Source: an uncultured Acidobacteriota bacterium (GTDB lineage: Bacteria > Acidobacteriota > Terriglobia > Bryobacterales > Bryobacteraceae). Taken from it: 14,156 bases of DNA. The position numbers and the translations under genes are program-made. Location: contig CALFYN010001045.1 of the NCBI GenBank assembly GCA_937952345.1, forward strand, positions 1-14,156, given 5' to 3'. Below are positions 7,748 to 14,156 of the stretch, piece after piece. The notes beneath the pieces were generated by a model. The model was not told where the DNA came from, searched no databases, and saw only the letters and a program-made list of their open reading frames with translations. How positions within the stretch are numbered: the stretch's first letter is position 1; each line of letters begins with the position of its first letter.

Positions 7748-9943
7748 TCAATCTTCTTTCTGATTCGAAGTGGTATTCGTCAATTCCAACAACAATTTTT
7801 GCGCCGGTTTGTAACCGGGAGCGGTTTCGAGGGCGGAGACGACATGCTCCATGGCCTTGTCGGTCTGCCTTGCTTTCTGGTAGGCCTGGGCCAATTGAAA
7901 ATGGGATTGCGCGGGGTCAGAAGGTTTAGAGGCGAGGGCGGCCTGGTATTCGCGGATGGCGGGCTGGAGGCGTCCGAGGCCCATGTTCAGTTCGCCCTGC
8001 TTCTGATGGTAGTCGGCGTCGGAGACGGGGTAGATCCAGTTGAGTTTTTCGAGGACGGCGACGGCGTCCTTGGGGCGGCCGGCTTTTTCGAGCTTGGCGG
8101 CGAGTTCCTTGAGGTTGGCGGGGAAGCGGCCGCCGACCTTGGCGTATTGTTCGAGTTCGGCGAGGGCAGCCTTTTCGTCGCCTTTGCCTTCATAGGCGTC
8201 GGCGAGCATTTCGTAGACGCTGAAGCCTTCGACGTAATCGGGGTACCAGTCGCGGATTTCGCGGCCTTCCTTGATCACGTCGTCCCACTTCTTCTGCTTG
8301 ACGTTGTTGACCATGGCCATGCGGCGTTTGGACCATTCGCCGAATTTTTCGAGCGGGGTTTTGAGCTGCTTGTCGAGCCATGCGAGGAACTCCTTGTCGA
8401 AGTCTTCGGGTTTCATGCCGAGGTTCTTTTCGACGACGGAGGCTGTGGTCACGGTTTCCGAGAAGGCCTTCATCATTTCGAGGACTTTGTCGAAGCCCCA
8501 TTTTTCGGCGATGAAGTCGATGACTTTGCCGCCCTGGAAGTAGGAGACGATGACCTGGTTGGGATAAGAGGGGCGGATGAAGCCGCGGTCGAGCTGGGCG
8601 ATGGGGAGGAGCTTTTTGTCCTTGACGGCTTGCAGGATGGGGGGTGCGAGACGGTCGCCCCAATCGGGGTAGATGGCGGTTTCTTCGTGGACGGCGAGCC
8701 CTTCGGTGAACCAGCGGGGGACGCGGTGATTGGTGGCGGAGAGGACGAAGACGTGGCTGAGCTCGTGCCACATGGTGCTGGCCCAGTGGAAGTCGCCGGG
8801 CTTGCGTCCGGAGGGGCTGTCCATGGCGACGACGTAGCCGAAGGCGACACCGAGAGCGCCGAGTCCGGGCATGCCCATGGTGCGGACGGCGAAGTCTTCG
8901 TGCTCTGGGTACACTTCGAGTTTCACAGGCTCTTTGAGCTTGAACCTGTATTTCTTCTCGTATGTTGCGATGGCCTTTTGCAATTCGGGGACGAAGTAGA
9001 GTTTGAGGAGATCGGCTTCGTTTTTGTGGAGGCGGACTTCGAGGCCGGGGGCTTTGAAGCTCTGGAAGTTTTTGTAGCTATCCATGAGGCGCAGCGTGTT
9101 GACGGTGGCCGGATCACGATAGCTGTTTTCGTAGGCGAGTTCGAGGTGCTTGCGGGCGGGTGCTTCCATACCGAGGCGCATATAACTGATGCCGAGCTGG
9201 GAATGGGCGTGCCAGTATTTGGGATCTTTTTCGAGGGCTTTTTTGAAGAATTCGATGGCTTCGAGGTAGCGGCGGTTGAGGATGAGGGTTTCGGCGACGT
9301 AGGCATAGCCTTCGGCGAAGACGGGATTGATGGCATCCATCTTGTCGAACCAAGGGGTGGACGGCTTGTCGGAGAGCGTGTCGAGGGCTCCGAGGATGGC
9401 CATGGCGTGGATGGCATTGGGGGCGATCTGGAGGGCTTTTTCGCCTTCCTTGCGAGCCTTGTCGAAGTTGACGTCTTCGATGGCGAGTTTGGCGAGGAGT
9501 TCCTGGGCTTCGAGGAGTTTGGGATCGGCTTTGAGGGCTTTTTCGGCGAATTCGACGGCTTTGGCGTCGAAGCCTTCGCTCAAGACCATGGCCATACCGA
9601 GCATGGCGGGGGCGTAGTTCTCGTCGGCTTCGATGGCTTCCTGGAAGAGCTTGGCGGCTTCGCCTTTGTTCCAGCGTTCGAGGAACATGCGGCCCCAGCG
9701 GGTTTTGACTTCGGGGCGTTTGCTGATGGCGGAGGCGGCGCGGAAGGCGTTGTTGGCGTCTTCAAAGTAGCCCATGCCCCAGAGGCCTTCGGCTTTCACG
9801 TAAGGATCAGAGGAATAGCTGAGCCGCTCAAAACATTTTTCGGCTTCGGCGTTTCGGCCGTAGTAACGATTGTTCCAGCATTCCTTGGGCGTCTGCGCCC
9901 CGAGCGCCGCACACAACGACAACAATGCGGCTATGGTTTTCAC
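7748..9943 (-). CDS. Secreted TPR protein with central HExxH zinc-peptidase (peptidase MA-like) domain (731 aa)
   Basis: Probable exported zinc metallopeptidase flanked by TPR arrays. A signal peptide of about 17 residues ends in A-L-G-A-Q. TPR-like helices cover about 20-280, with units such as residues 222-255 that show the A-x-x-x-F-x-K-A-L-x-x-D-P pattern. The central domain (about 300-530) has H393-E-L-S-H397 and then W-F-T-E414-G-L-A, the zinc ligands and catalytic Glu of a gluzincin of the MA-like type (DUF1570-related). More TPRs follow at about 550-720. All key residues are present, so activity is likely; the substrate is unknown, and the TPRs may select it. The start is GTG at 9943, overlapping the preceding stop as GTGA, with GGAG eight bases upstream. 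The 3' end runs into moxR. Such a gene is not part of the classical Bat or MoxR set. Confidence 0.9.
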   Translation of the reverse strand: MKTIAALLSLCAALGAQTPKECWNNRYYGRNAEAEKCFERLSYSSDPYVKAEGLWGMGYFEDANNAFRAASAISKRPEVKTRWGRMFLERWNKGEAAKLFQEAIEADENYAPAMLGMAMVLSEGFDAKAVEFAEKALKADPKLLEAQELLAKLAIEDVNFDKARKEGEKALQIAPNAIHAMAILGALDTLSDKPSTPWFDKMDAINPVFAEGYAYVAETLILNRRYLEAIEFFKKALEKDPKYWHAHSQLGISYMRLGMEAPARKHLELAYENSYRDPATVNTLRLMDSYKNFQSFKAPGLEVRLHKNEADLLKLYFVPELQKAIATYEKKYRFKLKEPVKLEVYPEHEDFAVRTMGMPGLGALGVAFGYVVAMDSPSGRKPGDFHWASTMWHELSHVFVLSATNHRVPRWFTEGLAVHEETAIYPDWGDRLAPPILQAVKDKKLLPIAQLDRGFIRPSYPNQVIVSYFQGGKVIDFIAEKWGFDKVLEMMKAFSETVTTASVVEKNLGMKPEDFDKEFLAWLDKQLKTPLEKFGEWSKRRMAMVNNVKQKKWDDVIKEGREIRDWYPDYVEGFSVYEMLADAYEGKGDEKAALAELEQYAKVGGRFPANLKELAAKLEKAGRPKDAVAVLEKLNWIYPVSDADYHQKQGELNMGLGRLQPAIREYQAALASKPSDPAQSHFQLAQAYQKARQTDKAMEHVVSALETAPGYKPAQKLLLELTNTTSNQKED

Positions 9944-10860
9944 TTGTCGATCTCCGCCTGGGTCTGGGCTAATTGCACGAGGAGCGCGGTGAGTTTCTTG
10001 CGGTACTCTTCGCTGGGCATGGCGGCGCGCTGGTATTTGAGCTTGGCGATTTCCTGTTCGATGGCTTCCTTGCGGTCAAGGAGCTTGCGTTTTTCGGGGC
10101 TGGCGAGGGCGGCTTGCGCGGAGCCGAGGCGGAGGAGAGCGAAGCGGGAGGCGAAGAGGCCCTGCTGGTTGTTTTCGGAAGGGTCGCGGACGGCGTCGCC
10201 TTTGCCGGTGTCTTCGATCTGGGCGTGTTCGGTGGCGATGCGTTTTTGGGTTTCGTAGAAACTGATGGTTTTCTCGTTGGCGTAGCGATAGGCTTCGAGG
10301 GCGCTGATGACTTCGTTCTTGTCCTTGTCGGAGGCGGGGACGCGGAGGGCTTCGGTCCAGTAGCGGGCGAAGACGGTGGCGTTCTTTTCGGTGCCGCTCT
10401 TGGTGGCGGTGATGACGGCGCGGTTTTCGCGCTTGAGCACGTTGAGGGATCCGCCACTGCAACTGGTCATGTTGACGATTAATTGCGGGCTGGGGATACG
10501 TTCGAGCAGAGCGGCGAGATCGGTGGAGGAGAGGTCGGGGCCGGGGAGATTGAACTTGTAGTCGGTGTTGTCCCAGGTGCCGTGGCCGATGAGCATGACG
10601 ACGAGGGCGTCCTGGGCGGTGGCGGATTTGGCGATGGCGTTGAGGACTTCCGTCACTTTGGCTTTGGTGGCGGCGGGACCGAAGAGGGTTTCGACACGGC
10701 CCGCGGCGGAGGAGCTTTTGAGGAGCTTGTCGATTTCCTTGGCGAGACCGGTGAAACGCTGTTCGTATTCTTCCTCACCACCGAGTCCGGCAATGGTGAC
10801 GTAGTAATTGGCGGCGTTCGCCCCGAAAGCAGCGAGGGCGAACAGCAAAACAAACTTCAT
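9940..10860 (-). CDS. Secreted caspase/legumain-like (clan CD) putative cysteine peptidase (306 aa)
   Basis: Predicted exported peptidase with a caspase-like fold, closest in style to bacterial C13/C14 proteins. The signal peptide ends A-N-A at residue 16. Clan CD motifs are in the right order and places: a hydrophobic strand ending in G-H93-G, and a second strand ending in T-S-C134-S-G-G, so His93 and Cys134 form the likely dyad. Residues 178-189 (DKDKNEVISALE) fit a calcium-binding EF-hand loop: D, D, N, V, S and E at positions 1, 3, 5, 7, 9 and 12. An acidic H-A-Q-I-E-D-T-G-K-G-D stretch follows at 212-222. The C-terminal 50 residues look like a coiled coil. The ATG at 10860 overlaps the preceding stop as ATGA and is preceded by a G-rich ribosome site; an upstream ATG at 10941 would put a non-secretory extension before an obvious signal peptide. 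The fold is inferred from motifs; activity and specificity are unproven. Confidence 0.85.
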   Translation of the reverse strand: MKFVLLFALAAFGANAANYYVTIAGLGGEEEYEQRFTGLAKEIDKLLKSSSAAGRVETLFGPAATKAKVTEVLNAIAKSATAQDALVVMLIGHGTWDNTDYKFNLPGPDLSSTDLAALLERIPSPQLIVNMTSCSGGSLNVLKRENRAVITATKSGTEKNATVFARYWTEALRVPASDKDKNEVISALEAYRYANEKTISFYETQKRIATEHAQIEDTGKGDAVRDPSENNQQGLFASRFALLRLGSAQAALASPEKRKLLDRKEAIEQEIAKLKYQRAAMPSEEYRKKLTALLVQLAQTQAEIDK

Positions 10861-13118
10861 ACCACCCCCCAGCGGCGGCGCAATAACCACTCGGCGCCGC
10901 GCATGAGCAGAATCGCCAGGAAGATCGCCGGCATATTCCACAGATCCTTGGTTTCGCGAACGGTGATGCCAGCTTCGCTGTAGGAGATCTCTTCGGGTAG
11001 CTTGCTGAGGTCGTTCACCTTGTAATACTTGCCGCCGGTTTCGCCGGCGAGCTTTTCGAGCAGTTCGCGATTCTGCTCGGCGCCGAAGTTTTCGGCGACT
11101 CCGTCTTCTCTTCGAAAGTTGAGGACGTGGCGGCCTTGTTCCTCTTCGCCTTTTTTGGCGAGGATTTCGGCGACGTAGGCGCCGGGCTTTTCAGCGCGCC
11201 ACTCGGCGGTGAAGGTGCCGGGGGTGAGCGGGTCGGGGCCCATTTCGACCTGTTCGGCGAGGCCTTGCGGTCCGATGATGTTGGCGACGACTTTGGCGTC
11301 GGCCATGGGGAGGAAGTTGCGGTCGCGGACGTCGGCGCGGAGGAGGACTTTCTGCTCGTCGGCGAGGACGGTTTTGGGCGTGGAGGCGAGGACGCGGCCG
11401 GGGGTATCCTGGACGAGCCAGCGGAGCATTTGCTGCCAGAACATTTCGTGGGACTTGTCGGCGAGGGGCTGGGTCATCTGCCAGCGCCAGGTGCCTTGGG
11501 TGGCCATGACGCCGACACGTCCGCGGCCGTAGTTCTGGGTGACGAGGAGGGGATACTTGCCACGGCTGGATGGGGCGGCATCGACGAGAACGACGGCTCC
11601 GGGTTTGGGGATGCCGGATTCCTGGTAGTCGGCGAGGTAGGGGAGTTTCTTCCAGCGTTCGGCGTTCTTTTCGGCGTTTTCATCGAGGCGGCAGATGAGG
11701 CTTTCGCGACCGGCCTGGGTGAGTTCGACGTAGGCGGGATCGCGGTGGAACGTGCCCTTCTTGTCGGGGAGCGTGACGGGGAGGAATTCGGCAGCGGCCG
11801 ACTTGCCCCATCCGCCATCGGCTAGTCCGCCGCGTCCGGCAAGGAAGAGGACGCCGCCGCCGCGGCGATCGACGAATTGCTTGATGAGCTCCATCTGGGA
11901 GGCGGTGAAGTAGCCGGACTCGACGCCGCCGATGATGATGCCCTGGTAGGCGAACAGCTCATCAACTTTGGCGGGGAATCCGGTTTCGAGTTCGGCGGGG
12001 GTGTTGATGCCCTGGCGATAGATCTTGTTCTGCGTGGTGCGCAGCATGGTGGCGAGTTGCAGGGTGCGATCTTCTTCCACGGCGCGGCGGATGAATTTGA
12101 ACTCCCACTTGGGCTCGCCTTCGATGTAAAGGATGCGGGGCTTGCGCCCTTCGACGTTGAGGACGCGGGCGACGCTGTTGTTATTGGGGTTCTCTTCGCC
12201 TTGGATGGGGGCGGCGGTGACGGAGATGTTCTTGAGTCCGGCGGAACCCGCGTTGAAGACGACGGTTTCGGCCTGGAGTGTGCCGTCGGTCTTGAGGGTG
12301 ACTTCCTGTGAGGCGAGGGTGGAGGTGCCGCTTTTGACGGCGAGGCGGGCTTTCTGGTCTTTGAGGCCGCGCTGCTTGAGGGTGACGAGGGCACTGACGC
12401 GGGAATCGGCGAGGACGCGGGGGGTGAGTTGGACGTCGGTGATTTCGAGATCCTTGCTGAACTTTTCGCGGCCGACGCCGACGGTGTGGACAGGGATCTG
12501 CTGGCGCTTGAGAAGGCTGACGGTTTCGAGATCGACGCCGCCGGTGTTGTCGGCTCCATCGGAGAACATGACGATCGCGCCGACGGGGAGGGTGGCGGAT
12601 TCGGAGGCGACCTGGGTGAGGTTGTCGCCGAGGCGGGAGGCATTGCCTTGGGCGGTGATCTCTTCGAGTTTCTCGATGCGGTCGAGCGCGCCGGAGAATC
12701 GATAGAGGCGGACCTGGAATTTCTTGGCGAGTTGTTCGAGGAGGCCGCTGTTGAGGGCGTTGAGAACCTGATCCTTGCGGGACTTGCCGTCTTCCTGGAG
12801 GCTCATGGAGCGGGAGTCATCGAGCATCACGGCGACGATGTTCTGCTGCGGCTTTAGCGAGGAGACGCTGACGGCGGGCTGCCAGAGAAGGAGCAGGAGG
12901 AGGGCGAGCATGCCGCATTGGAGGAGCCAGAGGACGGCGAGACGGAAGCCTTTGGCGCGGCCGGCGGTGGCATCGCGTTTTTTCCAGACGGGCCATGCGA
13001 GGAGCGCGGCGCCGGCGAGGATGAGGGCGATGAGGAGCCAGGCGGGCCAGGAGCCGAGCAGAACGAAATTCCCCTTGGAGAATACTGTGCCGGGATATTT
13101 GAACAGGAACTCTAGCAT
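10857..13118 (-). CDS. Membrane protein with VWA and glutamine-amidotransferase-like domains (753 aa)
   Basis: Large inner-membrane protein related to BatA but longer. Two N-terminal helices (about 23-45 and 57-80) are followed by a VWA domain with an intact metal site D100-x-S102-x-S104, T168 and FSDG (185-188). A linker of Ig-like strands spans about 225-320. A class I amidotransferase-like domain (about 326-545) starts R-K-P-R-I-L-Y-I-E-G-E-P-K-W-E and includes IIIGGVESGYF and DRRGGGVLFLAG. No cysteine sits at a plausible nucleophile position, so it is probably a binding rather than catalytic domain. After a further beta-rich stretch, a last helix near 727-745 ends in an arginine cluster R-R-R-W. 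The ATG at 13118 has only a weak GGCGG upstream, 27 bases after the DUF4159 stop. The 3' end overlaps the peptidase gene as ATGA. Confidence 0.9.
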   Translation of the reverse strand: MLEFLFKYPGTVFSKGNFVLLGSWPAWLLIALILAGAALLAWPVWKKRDATAGRAKGFRLAVLWLLQCGMLALLLLLLWQPAVSVSSLKPQQNIVAVMLDDSRSMSLQEDGKSRKDQVLNALNSGLLEQLAKKFQVRLYRFSGALDRIEKLEEITAQGNASRLGDNLTQVASESATLPVGAIVMFSDGADNTGGVDLETVSLLKRQQIPVHTVGVGREKFSKDLEITDVQLTPRVLADSRVSALVTLKQRGLKDQKARLAVKSGTSTLASQEVTLKTDGTLQAETVVFNAGSAGLKNISVTAAPIQGEENPNNNSVARVLNVEGRKPRILYIEGEPKWEFKFIRRAVEEDRTLQLATMLRTTQNKIYRQGINTPAELETGFPAKVDELFAYQGIIIGGVESGYFTASQMELIKQFVDRRGGGVLFLAGRGGLADGGWGKSAAAEFLPVTLPDKKGTFHRDPAYVELTQAGRESLICRLDENAEKNAERWKKLPYLADYQESGIPKPGAVVLVDAAPSSRGKYPLLVTQNYGRGRVGVMATQGTWRWQMTQPLADKSHEMFWQQMLRWLVQDTPGRVLASTPKTVLADEQKVLLRADVRDRNFLPMADAKVVANIIGPQGLAEQVEMGPDPLTPGTFTAEWRAEKPGAYVAEILAKKGEEEQGRHVLNFRREDGVAENFGAEQNRELLEKLAGETGGKYYKVNDLSKLPEEISYSEAGITVRETKDLWNMPAIFLAILLMRGAEWLLRRRWGVV

Positions 13119-13145
13119 GGAACCGCCGCTTTATTGCCTTCTATC

Positions 13146-13949
13146 TTAATGCGTCATGGAGTAGATGATGTAGTTGAGGCCGACGCGATAGGCTAGTGAG
13201 GCGTATCGCTCCGGATAGCGGGGATGGTCAGCCCATTCCCAGGCGTCGCCGAGATCCATGTTCTGGCAGACGGCAACCATGATCCGGCCATTGTCGTCGT
13301 AGATGCCGCGCCACTTCGGTTCGATGCCGTCGTATTCATAGGTTCGGCCGGAATAGAACATGATGATGCCGGGCACCTGGAATCGCTCGTCGAGGTCGTA
13401 CAGAACATGGAAGATGGCGTCCTTGTTTTCGATGTCCACGATGGGCCGGTCGGGGAAGACGCGGCTCATGCTCGCAGTGAATATATCCCATTCGAAGGTG
13501 CCATGGAAATCGTCGGTCATCATGAAGCCGCCGCGGAGGAGGTATTCGCGGAGTTTTTGGGCTTGGGAATCGGGTAGATCCCAATGGCCGGCTTCGACGA
13601 CGTATAGCCAGGGGTAATTGAAAATTTCGTCGGTTTCGAGGTCGACGACGGTTTCGACGCTTTTGGTGTGGATGCGGGAGAGGCGGCGGACGCCTTGGAC
13701 GAACTGGCGATCGGCCTTGGGGTAATCGACGCTCCAGTTGCCGCGGGCGGACCAATAGGCTGCGCCGCCTCGGAAGGAAGGGTAGCGGAGGCGGGCGAAG
13801 GTGTATTCGGTTTTTTCGTTGGCGTCGGGGGGCAGGGGGATATTGGCTTCGTCTTCTTCAAAGAAGCTGCGAGCCCGCTGGAATGCGAACGCCGCGGTGT
13901 AGAGGGTGATTGCGGCGATAAAGATCGTTACTGCTTTGCGGACAAGCAT
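13146..13949 (-). CDS. DUF4159 domain protein (267 aa), first gene of the operon
   Basis: Exported or membrane-anchored protein of the DUF4159 family, which often accompanies MoxR/VWA operons; its function is unknown. One hydrophobic segment (5-23) is a signal anchor or signal peptide. The domain is recognisable from F-A-R-L-R-Y-P at 51-57, then NYPWLYVVEAGHW (111-123), LREYLLRGGFMMTDDFHG (133-150), and the conserved end with M-F-Y-S-G-R, W-E-W-A-D-H-P and G-L-N-Y-I-I-Y. The L-R-x-G-G-F-x-x-x-D-D pattern resembles the amidotransferase-like folds of two later genes. The ATG at 13949 is preceded by AAGGG at suitable distance, partly inside a small inverted repeat. It lies 27 bases ahead of the VWA/amidotransferase-like gene and probably starts the transcript. 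Confidence 0.9.
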   Translation of the reverse strand: MLVRKAVTIFIAAITLYTAAFAFQRARSFFEEDEANIPLPPDANEKTEYTFARLRYPSFRGGAAYWSARGNWSVDYPKADRQFVQGVRRLSRIHTKSVETVVDLETDEIFNYPWLYVVEAGHWDLPDSQAQKLREYLLRGGFMMTDDFHGTFEWDIFTASMSRVFPDRPIVDIENKDAIFHVLYDLDERFQVPGIIMFYSGRTYEYDGIEPKWRGIYDDNGRIMVAVCQNMDLGDAWEWADHPRYPERYASLAYRVGLNYIIYSMTH

Positions 13950-14045
13950 CAGGGAGCCCTTAACGTTGAGACTAGCACACAGCCGGATACTGACTTGGAC
14001 GTACGGGCGTGTAATTTGGTGTCGGGGGAAATCGCTGACGGAAAG

Positions 14046-14065
14046 CTTACCGTTCTCTTACCGTT
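14046..14065. repeat. Two CTTACCGTT direct repeats 11 bases apart, possible regulator site
   Basis: Exact 9-base copies lie at 14046-14054 and 14057-14065. The 11-base spacing puts them on the same face of the helix, as for direct-repeat sites of OmpR/PhoB-type response regulators. A weak third copy (CTGACGGAA, 5 of 9 matching) sits 11 bases further left at 14035-14043. The regulator is unknown. Confidence 0.4.
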
Positions 14066-14124
14066 TGGGAGAGGGGTAGATGTTAGGTTTGTCTACGGCT
14101 CACTTTCGGATGAGTCGAATCGAT

Positions 14125-14130
14125 AGGAGG
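14125..14130 (+). promoter_or_regulatory. Ribosome binding site AGGAGG for the divergent gene
   Basis: A perfect AGGAGG lies five bases before the ATG at 14136. It is the strongest such site in the window, and the main evidence that a real plus-strand gene starts here. Confidence 0.8.
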
Positions 14131-14135
14131 GCTGG

Positions 14136-14156
14136 ATGAATAAAGCGTTGTTGGTG
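14136..14156 (+). CDS. 5' end of a divergent gene of unknown function (partial)
   Basis: Only seven codons are inside the window, reading MNKALLV from the ATG at 14136. The start is supported by AGGAGG at ideal spacing and by the divergent arrangement. The short N-terminus (one Lys, then hydrophobic residues) fits either the first strand of a Rossmann or response-regulator-like protein or the start of a signal peptide; it cannot be identified. Confidence 0.6.

Larger units (their letters stand above)
3..13949 (-). other. Eight-gene translationally coupled operon (DUF4159 to DUF4175-like)
   Basis: All eight genes share the minus strand. Junctions in order of transcription are: 27-base gap, ATGA overlap, GTGA overlap, 8-base gap (or TTGA overlap if moxR starts at TTG), 2-base gap, one-base TGATG overlap, ATGA overlap. 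I see no terminator-like hairpin with a T run at any junction. One transcript from the region right of 13949 is the simplest reading. The left end of the window comes two bases after the last stop, so more genes could follow. Confidence 0.88.
13950..14135. promoter_or_regulatory. Divergent intergenic region, presumed to hold promoters for both directions
   Basis: These 186 bases separate the minus-strand operon from the plus-strand gene at 14136, so both promoters should lie here unless the right-hand gene is transcribed otherwise. I found no convincing -35/-10 pair on either strand. Visible structure: direct repeats of CTTACCGTT (14046-14065), a short GTAGA/TCTAC inverted repeat (14076-14096) and AGGGAGCCCT next to the operon start (13951-13960). 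The promoter role is inferred from position only. Confidence 0.5.

Noticed and set aside
7742..10258. An open frame of 838 codons on the plus strand, antisense to the two peptidase genes
   Set aside because: It is the antisense shadow of GC-rich codons. Its translation is Gly/Phe/Glu/Val-rich without domain logic, and the opposite strand has clear signal peptides and catalytic motifs.
10861..10941. A 27-residue N-terminal extension of the caspase-like protein
   Set aside because: It would place a polar stretch in front of an obvious signal peptide, and the ATG at 10860 fits the coupling pattern.
13981..14030. A sigma-70 promoter on the plus strand from TTGGAC (13995) and TAATTT (14012)
   Set aside because: The spacer would be only 11 bases, too short for a normal promoter; no better pair was found.
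14076..14096. GTAGA...TCTAC inverted repeat as a terminator or operator
   Set aside because: Five-base arms with an eleven-base loop and no T run are easily expected by chance; mentioned only as part of the intergenic region.

Overview
The window comes from a GC-rich, Gram-negative-type bacterium. Eight genes lie on the minus strand and the first codons of one gene lie on the plus strand. The protein styles (signal peptides ending in A-Q or A-N-A, a MoxR/DUF58/VWA cluster with DUF4159 and a giant Gln/Gly-rich DUF4175-like protein, and a TPR-flanked zinc peptidase) best suit an Acidobacteriota of the Bryobacterales/Solibacter type. This placement is an inference from gene content; Planctomycetota and Verrucomicrobiota carry related clusters. 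No RNA gene, CRISPR array, insertion sequence or prophage gene was seen.

Layout, in the direction of transcription (right to left): a DUF4159 protein (13949-13146); a membrane protein with VWA and glutamine-amidotransferase-like domains (13118-10857); a secreted caspase/legumain-like putative cysteine peptidase (10860-9940); a secreted TPR protein with an HExxH zinc-peptidase domain (9943-7748); a MoxR AAA+ ATPase (7739-6714); a DUF58 VWA protein (6711-5824); a BatA-like VWA membrane protein (5824-3821); and a 1273-residue DUF4175-like membrane protein with coiled coils and Gln-Gln-Gly repeats (3824-3). Apart from one 27-base gap after the first gene, the genes overlap by 1-4 bases or are separated by 2-8 bases, so this is almost certainly one translationally coupled operon. 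It ends at the left edge of the window, with only two bases after the last stop codon.

A 186-base intergenic region (13950-14135) separates the operon from a divergent plus-strand gene, of which only MNKALLV is visible behind a perfect AGGAGG. This region carries two exact CTTACCGTT copies 11 bases apart, a plausible regulator site.

Working model (inference): MoxR and DUF58 act in the cytoplasm. Two membrane-anchored proteins carry further VWA domains and catalytically empty amidotransferase-like domains. The DUF4175-like protein offers a long coiled-coil scaffold. Two exported peptidases, one of the clan CD cysteine type and one a gluzincin, act outside the inner membrane. MoxR-VWA modules are known as chaperone-like systems in metal-cofactor insertion, stress tolerance and envelope maintenance. 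The coupling of a caspase-fold peptidase and a zinc peptidase into the middle of such an operon is the most unusual feature here.
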